This document shows, one piece after another, positions 1 to 8,879 of a stretch of 64,000 bases of DNA. This DNA comes from Georgfuchsia toluolica (GTDB taxonomy: Bacteria; Pseudomonadota; Gammaproteobacteria; Burkholderiales; Rhodocyclaceae): NCBI RefSeq assembly GCF_907163265.1, contig NZ_CAJQUM010000001.1:2790001-2854000 (forward strand). The letters run 5' to 3'. The notes under the pieces are model-generated. The model worked only from the letters and a program-made list of their open reading frames with translations, made no database searches and was not told the DNA's origin. The position numbers and the translations under genes were made by a program. Each line of letters starts with the position of its first letter. Position 1 is the stretch's first letter.

Positions 1-45
1 CTTGAGAACCTTAAAGGCAAAGCCGATAGAGCAGCGGCAAATTGA
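1..45 (+). CDS. Possible C-terminal tail of an upstream gene
   Basis: The window opens in a reading frame (frame 1) of 14 codons ending ...ADRAAAN-stop at 43-45, about 107 bases before the next gene. It could be the end of a gene whose body lies outside the window, possibly a partner of the EtfB-like gene that follows. Too short to recognise; it may be chance. Confidence 0.25.
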   Translation, partial: LENLKGKADRAAAN

Positions 46-152
46 ATGCCGCCATGTACTGAAAAGCCGTGAGCCAAGAAATACGTGATCTAAGACGGTG
101 ACCCATTACTCTGGTTTCATCTGGCAGGGACAATGCTTTCGCGAAACTACCT

Positions 153-1004
153 ATGAAAATAATTGTTTGCATTAAACCAAGCATTAACTCATCGGATATC
201 TCGTACGACTTACGCAGCGGTGCGCCAGTCAGGCCCGCCCATACGATGTTAAGCGAAGCCGAGTGGGCAGCCCTTCAGACTGCTCTCGACAAAAAGAATC
301 AGTACGATGCCCACGTCACGGTTTTAAGTGTAGCGGATGAAAGCGCTAATCCGTTGTTGTATCAAGCTTTGCGGGCTGGGGCTAACCGCGCTGTTCGCCT
401 GTGGCACCTGGAAGACGGTGAACCTCTAGATACATATGCTGCCGCCACTGCAGCAGCGGCAGCCACAACTACTCTGGCAGCTGATCTTGTGATTTGTGCG
501 ACGCGCAGCGCGGATCTGGGCAGCGGATTCTTTCCGGCTGCTATAGCCGCTGCCGCTCATTTTGAACTGATATCCGGGGTGCTGTCGCTGTCGTTTAAGA
601 ATGGCGTGTTCGATGCTGTGCAAAAGCTTGATGGTGGTTGGCGTGCGGCACATCGCGTTCAGTTTCCTGCGGTGATTGCCGTAGAGCCTGAGATCACGAG
701 AATTCGCCACAACACCGTTCTAGGGCGAACCTATCGCGTCGGACTGGCGGGTGAAGTAGAGACATGGACACCCGAGATGGTCGGGCTAGCGGAGATGCCT
801 AGATCGTTGCTCAGGGAGATGGACCTGTCACTTCCAAGGATTCGCGCTCGGGTTGCATCTCCCGGAAACAAGCGGGTTTCCTCGATGGATCTTCTAAGGC
901 GCAAGAACAAAGATGGAGCAGAGTCGAAGCAAACGAAACTGGTTGGCACACCGGAAAGCGTTGCCGAAGAACTATTGGGACTTTTCGGGAAATGGCAAGC
1001 GTGA
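153..1004 (+). CDS. Electron transfer flavoprotein beta-subunit-like protein (divergent)
   Basis: 283 residues with the EtfB fold signature: an N-terminal MKIIVCIKP strand, a long alpha/beta nucleotide-binding domain and the usual EtfB length. EtfB with EtfA normally carries FAD (plus AMP) and passes electrons from acyl-CoA or N-methyl-amine dehydrogenases to a quinone reductase. The segment that in EtfB binds AMP (typically GxQxxDGDxxQVG) is degenerate here (around residues 116-125, ATRSADLGSG), so cofactor binding may differ. The stop overlaps the start of the next gene by 13 bases, which implies translational coupling to the membrane Fe-S oxidoreductase. No EtfA partner is visible in the window; it may lie upstream. 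No clear Shine-Dalgarno precedes the ATG. Family assignment is good, exact partner unknown. Confidence 0.75.
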   Translation: MKIIVCIKPSINSSDISYDLRSGAPVRPAHTMLSEAEWAALQTALDKKNQYDAHVTVLSVADESANPLLYQALRAGANRAVRLWHLEDGEPLDTYAAATAAAAATTTLAADLVICATRSADLGSGFFPAAIAAAAHFELISGVLSLSFKNGVFDAVQKLDGGWRAAHRVQFPAVIAVEPEITRIRHNTVLGRTYRVGLAGEVETWTPEMVGLAEMPRSLLREMDLSLPRIRARVASPGNKRVSSMDLLRRKNKDGAESKQTKLVGTPESVAEELLGLFGKWQA

Positions 1005-2941
1005 GGATGGATCAGATCCAACTCAGAGGTCTAGGCCTTTCCCTACTCGTTTTGGTTGCGGTGGGCTTCTCCATATCACTCTATCTTCATTGTGGGTATC
1101 TTTTCAATGGACCATGGCGGATCGCATTTTTTATTTATGGTGTCTTGACAATCGCAGCGTTCATAATCGGTATTGGCAGACGGCTATGGATTTGGACATC
1201 CGGTCAGACAAGAAATGACATTCAGACCACTACCGTTGCTGAAGCGCTGAGCAGACTGTTCATGATAGTTGCGGCCCAACGTAGGGTAATTCGCAACAGT
1301 TGGCCAGGATTATTCCATGCGGCGATGTTCTGGAGTGGCGCAATACTTTTCACGGTTTATTTACTGCCGTCAGTAGGCGTAACGCTGGCAACCATACCGT
1401 ATCCACTGCTAAGTGCGTTATTCCTGGGGATCAGCATAGGCAGCCTATTCTTAGCAGGCCGATTGGTTCTATTTTCATGGCCGAATCGGAAGCTGAGTTT
1501 TGCGCACACATTGGGCCGTGTTGTCGCCCCAGTTCTGATCGCCGCCGTCGGGATTGGTCATTTCTTCGTAATGCGTTCGACCGTGCTTTCGACCGGTGTG
1601 CTCTTTCTACAGTATATGTGCGCGATGACGGTCTTTGCATTAATCCCTTATTCGAGGCTTTTGCATATCATTACCGTCCCATTGTGGACGCTGGTTCGAC
1701 CTGATAAGCGATTTACAATGTCGCTTCCCTTCGATCTGTCGCGTGAGACGGAGATAGAGATATCGAACAATGATCTGCCACTGGGACCAAGACGCCGCGA
1801 AGAGTTCTCTATGCGCGCTCTACTGGCGTTTGATGCATGTACGCAATGTGGTCGCTGTGAAGAAATCTGCCCCGCCCACGGCACCGGTGATGGATTTTCC
1901 CCCGCCAAGATAATGAGGCAACTGCAGTTGGCCAATGCGCCGAGCGCACCATCGGCCAATCTTGTGGCGATAGCGGAAAGTGAACAGGTGGACTGCTGCA
2001 CTACTTGCGGACGTTGCGAGATTGCATGTCCGGTTGCCTTGGAGCCACTATCGGCGATTCATGAGTTACGCCGAACGACGGCATTTGAAGGGCGATTTGA
2101 ATCTGGTCATGAATCTGCGTTGAGGAGGATCTCAGAATTTGGCAGTATCTGGGACAAAACAAAATCACCAGCTATTTATCTACAACCTCCTGTGCCGTGG
2201 TTAATGGAAGCAGATGGGCCCCCAGCCGAACTTGTTTACTGGGTCGGCTGCGCCGGCCGCCATGATCCGGCCGGGCAACGCATAGCCGCGACAATTGCTG
2301 GATTGTTGAACCGGGCAGGAATCCGTTGGACGACAGCGGGTGCGGAGGAATTGTGTACGGGAGATACTGCACGCCGAATGGGTGATGAGGGCTTATTTCA
2401 AAAACTCGCACTGCGAAACATTGCGTTGCTTCGACAAGCCAGGTGTAAGAAGCTACTTGTCAGTTGCGCTCACTGCTTTAACACCTTCGCCAATGAATAC
2501 CCTGCGTTTGGCGGTGATTTTGAAGTCGTACACCACAGCGAACTGCTCCTCCAACTGTTACAGAATGGCCGACTGGGTCATCTGGCTGTGCTTCCAACGA
2601 AAATTACCTTTCACGACCCATGCTATCTTGGGCGCTACAACGGAAAATACGAGCCAGTACGTAACTTGCTTGACACCATCGAGGGAGTCGAGCGGCTTGA
2701 GATGCATGAGTCCCGCGAACAAAGCCGTTGCTGTGGAGCGGGAGGAGCGCGGTTGTGGCGCGATGGCGAACCTGGAGCGCGGATGGCTGCAAAACGCGCA
2801 ACGCAAGTTTCGGAAGCGGGTGCAGACCTCTTGGTTACCGGTTGTCCGTTTTGCTTGACAATGCTAGAAGATCCAATTGCGCGAATGGGGGGCCGTGTAC
2901 AGGATATTTCTGAGTTTGTCGCCAGTGCTGTAAGGACTTGA
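992..2941 (+). CDS. Membrane-bound HdrD/DgcB-like Fe-S oxidoreductase (putative ETF:quinone reductase)
   Basis: 649 residues. The first ~225 residues are a string of hydrophobic helices resembling the nitrate-reductase gamma-type cytochrome b domain. Then come two [4Fe-4S] motifs (CTQCGRCEEICP near residue 287 and CCTTCGRCEIACP near 337), followed by a CCG domain of heterodisulfide-reductase type: GCAGRHDP, SCAHC, then an intact second motif HDPC ... RCCGAGG ... CPFC. This layout is known in proteins that take electrons from ETF and reduce membrane quinones (DgcB, EMO). The 13-base overlap with the EtfB-like gene supports that role here. It probably drains electrons from the acyl-CoA dehydrogenases encoded downstream; that link is inference. 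Confidence 0.8.
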   Translation: MASVRMDQIQLRGLGLSLLVLVAVGFSISLYLHCGYLFNGPWRIAFFIYGVLTIAAFIIGIGRRLWIWTSGQTRNDIQTTTVAEALSRLFMIVAAQRRVIRNSWPGLFHAAMFWSGAILFTVYLLPSVGVTLATIPYPLLSALFLGISIGSLFLAGRLVLFSWPNRKLSFAHTLGRVVAPVLIAAVGIGHFFVMRSTVLSTGVLFLQYMCAMTVFALIPYSRLLHIITVPLWTLVRPDKRFTMSLPFDLSRETEIEISNNDLPLGPRRREEFSMRALLAFDACTQCGRCEEICPAHGTGDGFSPAKIMRQLQLANAPSAPSANLVAIAESEQVDCCTTCGRCEIACPVALEPLSAIHELRRTTAFEGRFESGHESALRRISEFGSIWDKTKSPAIYLQPPVPWLMEADGPPAELVYWVGCAGRHDPAGQRIAATIAGLLNRAGIRWTTAGAEELCTGDTARRMGDEGLFQKLALRNIALLRQARCKKLLVSCAHCFNTFANEYPAFGGDFEVVHHSELLLQLLQNGRLGHLAVLPTKITFHDPCYLGRYNGKYEPVRNLLDTIEGVERLEMHESREQSRCCGAGGARLWRDGEPGARMAAKRATQVSEAGADLLVTGCPFCLTMLEDPIARMGGRVQDISEFVASAVRT

Positions 2942-3046
2942 TATCGCAATTGAAGCCCAGCAATCCTTGCCGTACCTTGATTGCAGGGCACTCATATTCA
3001 ACTTGTCACGAACGTGTTTGGCGCTATTTTTTTAAGATGACTACAA

Positions 3047-3844
3047 ATGAAACTTAGCTCACATGAATCGCTGTTATTCGACGTCAATTGCGGGATCGCA
3101 CACATCCGTTTCAACCGCCCAGCGTCTCTCAATGCGATCGATGTAGCCATGGCTCAGGCTTTTCACGACGTGTGCAAGGAATTGAAACGAATGAAAGGTC
3201 TTCGCGTTATCCTGCTCAGCGGACAAGGCAAGGCTTTTATGGCCGGTGGTGACTTGGCGGCGTTTCATGCCGATCTTACTGCAGCCCCTGCAACAGCCGC
3301 GTCCTTGATCAAACATTTGCACGCCGGACTCGTCATCATGACTGAGTTGCCACAACCTGTTATAGCCCGTCTTCATGGGTCAGTCGCCGGCGCTGGCGTA
3401 AGCATTGCGCTGGCTTGCGATCTCGCGATTGCCGCCGACAACGCGCGCTTCGCGCTTGCCTATTCGCGCATTGGCGCCAGTCTCGATGCTGGTGGCTCTT
3501 GGTCCCTGCCAAGGATTGTGGGACTGCGCAAAGCGATGGAACTATCGCTATTTTCCGATCCACTCGATGCCGACGAAGCGCATCGGCTGGGTCTAGTGAA
3601 TCGCGTAGTACCGTCTGCAATGCTCGTTGCGGAAACCGATGCCTGGATACGACGGCTTGCATCCGGACCGACGGGCTGCTATGGACGAATCAAACGCCTG
3701 CTTCGCGCGTCGTACGCAAACCATTTGGTTCAACAACTTGATGCCGAGCAGGCAGCGTTTTGTGAATGTGCGGCAAGCAACGACTTTGCGGAAGGATTGA
3801 ACGCATTTTTCGAAAAACGTCCGGCGAATTTCCAAGGGTATTGA
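3047..3844 (+). CDS. Enoyl-CoA hydratase/isomerase family protein, PaaG-like isomerase type
   Basis: 265-residue crotonase. The oxyanion-hole segment FMAGGDLAAF (residues ~64-73) and GSVAGAGVSIALACDLAIA are clear. Both glutamates that hydrate the double bond in true enoyl-CoA hydratases are absent: the first is Ser (GAGVSIA) and the second Tyr (ALAYSRIG). Instead there is an Asp in SLDAGGSWSLPR, the position used as catalytic acid in PaaG and delta3,delta2-enoyl-CoA isomerases. It is therefore better read as a double-bond isomerase than as a hydratase. The gene stands alone with about 105 bases after the Fe-S protein and 533 bases before the next gene. Confidence 0.8.
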   Translation: MKLSSHESLLFDVNCGIAHIRFNRPASLNAIDVAMAQAFHDVCKELKRMKGLRVILLSGQGKAFMAGGDLAAFHADLTAAPATAASLIKHLHAGLVIMTELPQPVIARLHGSVAGAGVSIALACDLAIAADNARFALAYSRIGASLDAGGSWSLPRIVGLRKAMELSLFSDPLDADEAHRLGLVNRVVPSAMLVAETDAWIRRLASGPTGCYGRIKRLLRASYANHLVQQLDAEQAAFCECAASNDFAEGLNAFFEKRPANFQGY

Positions 3845-4377
3845 AATTTGATCTTGGATCCCACTTGCTCAGTTCGTTTATTCAGCGTAAGCCGGAAGAA
3901 CTCTCACAATTACCCATAAACATGCACGCGAAATAAACCACTTTGATCGCTGGACCTGACAAATGTGCGCATATCGGCGACAGGAGAGCGATATTTAAGA
4001 ACTGTTTTGTGGGCGAAAAAAGCCGGGACGCATACTCTCCTAAGCACCTGTGCGGATCGCTTGTGGGCGATGGCAAGCACATGGCGAGGATGAGATGCCG
4101 GAAGTTCGCTGCAAGGGGACTTACCGAGTTGACGTCTAAGACCGTCTTGGCCGGTTTTCTGACGCGAAACTCGCTGTCCAATTTTCCGGGGCTGGCTTTC
4201 GACACGATAGCAATACTAGCTAAGTGTTAAGGCCATAACGTTCAATACAAGTAATTTTGTAATCGTATATTCTCAACGGACACATTGTGGCGCAAATGGA
4301 AGTGAATAGGTTGGTGCGTTATCCATACGGAGTAATTCGTATATTCCATATTCCAATTTAAGACCGGAGGCATACTT
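3845..4377. other. 533-base intergenic gap, no gene supported
   Basis: Short open frames on both strands here (for example 3943-4230 plus, 95 codons) show no recognisable family and have no ribosome binding site. An AT-rich stretch just before 4378 probably carries the promoter of the following gene. No repeat or RNA was recognised. Confidence 0.4.
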
Positions 4378-4770
4378 ATGAGTATCGAAGCAAACAAACA
4401 GGTGGTGACTAAGTTCTGGGCTGCTTTCTCTGTAAGTGATTTCGATACCGCGCTTACGCTATTGGGTGAGGACTTAAAGTGGTGGGTCGCCGGAGATTTC
4501 GCCATTTCCGGAACGTATTCCAAGAAGCAATTTGGAGATCTCGTCAAGGGGCTGCTGGACGACGTACCCAAAGGAATTCGTGTTACCCCACAGATTATGA
4601 CTGCCGAGGAAGACCGAGTGGCAATGGTTGCAGAGTCCTACGGCAAACGTAAGAATGGCAAGATATACAATAACAAGTATCACATTCTCCATTTTATCAG
4701 GGACGGAAAGATCATTGAGGCACGCGAGTATATGGACACCAAGCACTGTAACGAGATTCTGTGTTCATAA
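4378..4770 (+). CDS. SnoaL-like / NTF2-fold (ketosteroid-isomerase-like) protein
   Basis: 130 residues beginning NKQVVTKFWAAFSVSDFDTALTLLGEDLKWWVAGD, the usual N-terminal helix and first strand of the SnoaL_2 / NTF2-like fold, ending IIEAREYMDTKHCNEIL, the conserved terminal strand and tail. A GGAGG Shine-Dalgarno lies 7-8 bases before the ATG. Members of this fold act as isomerases, cyclases, hydratases or simple ligand-binding proteins, so the substrate cannot be read from sequence. Its place directly before an acyl-CoA dehydrogenase in a catabolic region makes a role in processing a cyclic or steroid-like intermediate plausible, but this is inference. Confidence 0.75.
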   Translation: MSIEANKQVVTKFWAAFSVSDFDTALTLLGEDLKWWVAGDFAISGTYSKKQFGDLVKGLLDDVPKGIRVTPQIMTAEEDRVAMVAESYGKRKNGKIYNNKYHILHFIRDGKIIEAREYMDTKHCNEILCS

Positions 4771-4806
4771 GACCACAACTCCAATAGCGCATTGCGAGTG
4801 GGTCAG

Positions 4807-5988
4807 ATGTCTCTTGATTTTGCTTTCGGCGTAGAAGAAAGGGCATTTCGTGAGCAAGTGAGACAGTTTCTTGACACGAAACTGCCTGAGCACTTGCGCA
4901 TTGCGACGCGGCTGAATTCAGCGACCTTTGTTTCTAAGGAGATCGCCCAAGAGTGGCACAGCATATTACACAGGCAGGGGTGGCTAGGATATCTCTGGCC
5001 TGTGGAATACGGGGGGACAGGTTGGTCGCCAATACAAAGGTTTATCTTCGAGCGCGAGTGTGCTCTAGCCGATGCGCCGGCACTAATACCAATGGGCCTG
5101 AGATATGTTGGACCGGTGATCTTTACTTTCGGCAGCCCGCAGCAAAAGGAATATTTCTTGCCCCGTATTCTCAACGGCGAGCACTATTGGGCGCAAGGGT
5201 TTTCCGAGCCCGGTGCTGGGTCAGACCTCGCTGCGCTACAATGCCGAGCAGATAACAAAGGAACCCATTATCTGGTCAATGGCAGCAAGATATGGACAAC
5301 CCATGCTCACTTCGCAAACTGGATATTCTGCATCTTACGTACAAGCAAATCCGCCAAGTCACAAGACGGTGTCAGCTTCATTCTGATCAATATGCAATCG
5401 CCTGGCATCCGTATCGAGCCGATAATTACCCTCGGTGGGGATCACGATGTAAATCAAGTATTCTTCGACGACGTCAAAGTACCGATCGAGAATCTGGTTG
5501 GCGAGGAGGGCCGTGGCTGGCAATACGCTAAGTTCCTGTTGGAATATGAGCGCGGAGGTGTATCGGTTTCTGGAAAGATACGCAGAGACATCGAACACCT
5601 TGTAAATTTTGCGAATCGATTAACGAACGATCGGATATTCAACCACAACCTCACTAGGTTGAAGATTAGAGTACTCGCTTTAGAGGCTACTGAATTGAGA
5701 GTAATGTCGCAAATGAAACCAGGGCGACCACCCGGCAAGGAATCGTCGATCTTGAAATTGGTTTCAGCACAACTTGAACAGGATGTTTCTAAGCTGGCGG
5801 TAGACGCGATTGGAAATAAGGCGCTGCGTCTGTTTGAGCATGACACAACACAAACCAAAGCCACTCCAATTGATTTCACAATGCCGCTCATGTCAAGATA
5901 TCTTAACCTCAGAGCATCTTCAATTTATGGGGGCTCAAACGAAATCCAACGCAATATTATTGCCAGTCATGTCCTTGGTTTGCGGTAA
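4807..5988 (+). CDS. Acyl-CoA dehydrogenase, large-subunit (PimC-like) type
   Basis: 393 residues from the ATG at 4807; a TTG 15 bases earlier is also open, but the ATG matches the family start (MSLDFAFGVEERAFREQ). FAD-binding motifs are visible: WAQGFSEPGAGSDLAAL and SKIWTTHAHFANW. The C-terminal loop that carries the catalytic Glu in medium-chain enzymes reads IYGGSNEIQRNI, with Gly in its place. A Glu is available in LLEYERGG, near the alternative position used by isovaleryl-CoA dehydrogenase. This is the pattern of heteromeric acyl-CoA dehydrogenases for dicarboxylic or ring-derived CoA esters, which need a small-subunit partner. A small-subunit-type gene lies at 9451-10620 on the other strand. 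It follows the NTF2-fold gene by 36 bases, probably one transcript. Confidence 0.85.
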   Translation: MSLDFAFGVEERAFREQVRQFLDTKLPEHLRIATRLNSATFVSKEIAQEWHSILHRQGWLGYLWPVEYGGTGWSPIQRFIFERECALADAPALIPMGLRYVGPVIFTFGSPQQKEYFLPRILNGEHYWAQGFSEPGAGSDLAALQCRADNKGTHYLVNGSKIWTTHAHFANWIFCILRTSKSAKSQDGVSFILINMQSPGIRIEPIITLGGDHDVNQVFFDDVKVPIENLVGEEGRGWQYAKFLLEYERGGVSVSGKIRRDIEHLVNFANRLTNDRIFNHNLTRLKIRVLALEATELRVMSQMKPGRPPGKESSILKLVSAQLEQDVSKLAVDAIGNKALRLFEHDTTQTKATPIDFTMPLMSRYLNLRASSIYGGSNEIQRNIIASHVLGLR

Positions 5989-6271
5989 TAGATAGGGATA
6001 CATTAAGTACTGAAAAATAACCGTCCCCGCCCCACCTGTCAATTACCACAAATATGCGCAAGAAATAGAACGCTTATTGTAGGATATGATTACGCAGGGG
6101 TATGGGATGCCAGAAAGACCTCCTCGGCGGACTTCACTTACGACAACGGCACTCACTGTCGATTCTAGTATCAGGCACCTACTGTTGCGTTGCTCGTTAA
6201 GCAATGACATTTGATAACAGAGTGCTCAATGAGTACCGCTCTACAGCCCAGACTGGGACGGATAGGACACC

Positions 6272-6793
6272 ATGGCAATTTCACTATATGACATAAGTGT
6301 AATGAATTACCAGCAAACGTTGGGAGCAGTCAGCCATATTTTAAAGCTGGGTCTTGCACATTGCCAGAGCAACCACATCGACCTAGAGACCTTTGTTGAG
6401 ACTCGCATGTATCACGATATGCTGCCCTTCCGTTTTCAGATCCAGTCAGTTGCCTATCATTCCTTGGGCGCAATTGAGGGAATCAAGAACGGCATTTTTC
6501 GCCCGCCTAGCAACCTTCCTGAGGACAACTACGAGGCTTTGCAAACGCTTATCAACGAAACCAATGATGCGCTGGGAAAGTTGTCAGCGACAGAAATCAA
6601 TGCCATGGAGGGGGCCGAAGTTATTTTCGAATTCCGCGATCACCGGATACCATTTACCGCCGAAAGTTTTCTGCTTTCATTTTCCTTGCCCAATTTTTAT
6701 TTTCATGCGACGACTGCCTACGATATTCTGCGATCCAAGGGCGTCGTTCTGGGAAAGCGCGACTACCTTGGAGGGTTGCGACTGAAGCGTTGA
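6272..6793 (+). CDS. DUF1993 family protein
   Basis: 173 residues starting MAISLYDISVMNYQQTL, the typical opening of DUF1993 proteins, with the family's RMYHDMLPFRFQIQSVAYHS and FLLSFSLPNFYFHATTAYDILR segments. The family forms a helical bundle related to DinB-like folds; its biochemical role is not established. Length matches the family (about 165-175). There is no strong ribosome binding site before the ATG (GGACGGATAGGACACC). It stands alone between an acyl-CoA dehydrogenase and a thiolase remnant, so context says little. Confidence 0.8.
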   Translation: MAISLYDISVMNYQQTLGAVSHILKLGLAHCQSNHIDLETFVETRMYHDMLPFRFQIQSVAYHSLGAIEGIKNGIFRPPSNLPEDNYEALQTLINETNDALGKLSATEINAMEGAEVIFEFRDHRIPFTAESFLLSFSLPNFYFHATTAYDILRSKGVVLGKRDYLGGLRLKR

Positions 6794-6802
6794 TATTAGC
6801 TG

Positions 6803-7018
6803 TTGGCACGCTTGGTCGCATATGATCACGTAGGCCGTCGAGCCAGAGTCCGTGGAATTGGCCTGGTTCCTGAAACTCGGAAGGTAATCGAATGCAAAGG
6901 TCAGCGGGCGGCAGATCTGTTGGATGCTATCGAGACCAACGAAGCCTTCTCGACACAAGTCTGCAAGTTGAAAAAGGAAATCGATCTCGATCCAAGTAAG
7001 GTGAACCCCAACGGTTAG
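6803..7018 (+). pseudogene. Remnant of an acetyl-CoA acetyltransferase (thiolase) gene
   Basis: The frame encodes ARLVAYDHVGRRARVRGIG followed by LVPETRKVIE and IETNEAFSTQVCKLKKEID, then DPSKVNPNG and a stop. It lines up residue by residue with the interior of the intact thiolase at 20529-21713 (ARLVAYAHAGVEPDYMGIG, PVPATRMVLK, IEANEAFAAQACAVAKELD, DPAKVNPNG). The fragment retains the NEAF motif but lacks the N-terminal two thirds with the nucleophilic Cys and stops just before the GHPxGxxG motif. It cannot be a functional thiolase. The TTG start has no ribosome binding site. Confidence 0.8.
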
Positions 7019-7259
7019 GGAGTTAACTTGAGATACTATGCGCAGGTCGCACGCTCATCATTATCCGCACAGGTTTCTCGCTACCCGTTCACGCTCTGCT
7101 CCACTCTATTTTGTGCCATCGAGGTACGAAACGGCCGAGCGACAGCAATGAAGTTCAACAATAAACGTTAAAGCGTTCAATACGTTCTTCCGGGCGTGCG
7201 TCTAAACTCAAATCCAATTTGATCAGGACGTCGGACTTTCAATTGACAAGGAGGAGCCT

Positions 7260-8195
7260 ATGGAACCTCAACTAGTGCACTTTCGAAGTGGCGACGAGCA
7301 ATGTGTAGGCGACCTTTATCTGCCGGAAAATATGCAGGGCGCACAGCCAGCGCTGGTGATTGGCCACGGCTTTAACATGGTCAAGGAAGCGCTTCGTGAG
7401 CAAGCCGCCTATCTTGCGAAAGCCGGCTATGTCGTACTTGCGATCGATTATCGCCGCTTCGGAGCGAGCGAGGGTTTGCCACGCCAGCTCATGCGGCCAT
7501 TAGATGAAGTCGAGGATTTCCGGAATGCGATTTCCTATTTGCAAGACCGGCCGGACGTTGATCCTGATCGGATCGGCATTTGGGGCGTCAGCTTCGGTGG
7601 CGGCGTCGTGTTGCAGGTAGCAGCGGTTGATCGTCGCGTGAAATGCGTTGTCGCCCAGAGCCCGGCCTATCTGGATGGGCGCCAAGCGACCAAGTCGCTT
7701 TACGGCGCTCAAGCTTTCGCGCAACTGCAAACCAAACTACAGGAAGATCATCTTCGCCGATTCCGAACAGGGACGGGAGAACGAGTTCCCTGCATGGTGC
7801 CGGTTGAGCCGGGCGTCTTTCCAGTGATGCCCGGCGACACACTTTCGTCGAAGTTCATGAAAAATAACGTCGAGCTGTTTGACAGCTACAGGTTCGAGAT
7901 TCCGCTTGAGTCGCTTGAGCATATGCTTATCTGGGCGCCGATGAACTTCGTCGAACACATTGCGCCCACGCCTCTGCGAATTGTAACCAACGGTGGGTAC
8001 GATATTCATCACGCCCTTGACAGCATCCAGGAAGCCTATCGCAGGGCCGGCGAGCCGAAGGACCTTTCAATACTCAATTATGATGTTGTCGGCCTCTATA
8101 TTGAGCCGGGGCGGGGGGAAGCGATGCGCCTCGCGATTGATTGGTTCGATAAGTATCTGCTTGGAGTTGGGCCGTTTGGCCGATCTGGTCCCTGA
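7260..8195 (+). CDS. Alpha/beta hydrolase (dienelactone hydrolase / acetyl-xylan-esterase-like superfamily)
   Basis: 311 residues, preceded by a strong AAGGAGGAG ribosome binding site 4 bases before the ATG. The oxyanion segment VIGHGFNMVKE and the nucleophile elbow GVSFGG (Ser111) are clear, as is the late YDIHHALDSIQEAYRRAGEPKDL segment. Many relatives close with a (C/G)H(F/Y)DVY catalytic-His motif; here the matching stretch reads NYDVVGLY, so the usual His is not in the expected place. The enzyme may use another His or be impaired. Substrate unknown; in this context a CoA-ester or lactone-type intermediate is possible. Confidence 0.75.
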   Translation: MEPQLVHFRSGDEQCVGDLYLPENMQGAQPALVIGHGFNMVKEALREQAAYLAKAGYVVLAIDYRRFGASEGLPRQLMRPLDEVEDFRNAISYLQDRPDVDPDRIGIWGVSFGGGVVLQVAAVDRRVKCVVAQSPAYLDGRQATKSLYGAQAFAQLQTKLQEDHLRRFRTGTGERVPCMVPVEPGVFPVMPGDTLSSKFMKNNVELFDSYRFEIPLESLEHMLIWAPMNFVEHIAPTPLRIVTNGGYDIHHALDSIQEAYRRAGEPKDLSILNYDVVGLYIEPGRGEAMRLAIDWFDKYLLGVGPFGRSGP

Positions 8196-8520
8196 GGTGA
8201 GCCCAGCGGAAGAGTAAATTAACTTGAACAGCAAGGAAATCGAGTTCAGGAATGGGGCAGTAAATTAGTGCATAGTTGTTGCTTCCGTACAGCGGCCAGT
8301 TCAATGGTTAACATTCTGTCTTAGATATCGGGCATAGCTATACCATGGTGAAAAGGGGCGTTCGTTGAGCAAGCGCATCATTTCACAAATGCAGAGTATG
8401 AGATCTTGACCATCAAATGCCTCGTTTAATACTGTACCTGATTCATTGCTATCGTGCATCTCGCGCTCAAAGATGTGCCTATCTTCAACCCATCACTGGC
8501 TCGCAACATCAGCTTGGTAG
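8196..8520. other. Gap with no supported gene
   Basis: About 325 bases between the hydrolase stop and the alcohol-dehydrogenase remnant. No open frame, RNA or repeat was recognised. Part of it may be the decayed 5' portion of the dehydrogenase gene that follows. Confidence 0.4.
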
Positions 8521-8823
8521 AGGAGGTTACGCTCGCTACAGGCCCTGCGCTTGGGCGGACATGTCGCGATGATAGGTGTGTTATCTGGCTCCACGCCCAT
8601 TGACGCCATGCAATTGACTACGGGGATTCTGTTCTCGAACGCTCGTATCAATGGGATTTATGTCGGCTCGCGTCGAATGTTCGAAGAGATGAACCAGGCG
8701 ATCCGTCTGCATCATCTGCGTCCGGTAATTGATAAAGTTTTTGCCTTCGAACAGGCCCAAGATGCTTTTGTAGCACTCCAGAAGACAGATCATTTCGGCA
8801 AGCTGGTCATCCGTGTCGGTTAA
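8521..8823 (+). pseudogene. Truncated zinc-type (MDR) alcohol dehydrogenase / quinone oxidoreductase, C-terminal remnant
   Basis: The open frame reads (R)SLQALRLGGHVAMIGVLSG, then FSNARINGIYVGSRRMFEEM, HLRPVIDKVFAFEQAQDAF and HFGKLVIRVG-stop. This is the C-terminal third of medium-chain dehydrogenases: end of the NAD(P)-binding domain through the PVIDxxF and GK(L/V)V(I/L) closing motifs. An in-frame TAG at 8518-8520 cuts it off from any upstream part, and the catalytic and Rossmann regions are missing. The ~95-residue remnant cannot be an active enzyme. Confidence 0.8.
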
Positions 8824-8879
8824 TTGTTGGGATGGGAGGACTTATTTTTAGTCTTACACTGAAGGCAAGCTGTTTGGCG

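Noticed and set aside
3943-4230. 95-codon ORF between the isomerase and the NTF2-fold gene
   Set aside because: No ribosome site, no family, odd composition.
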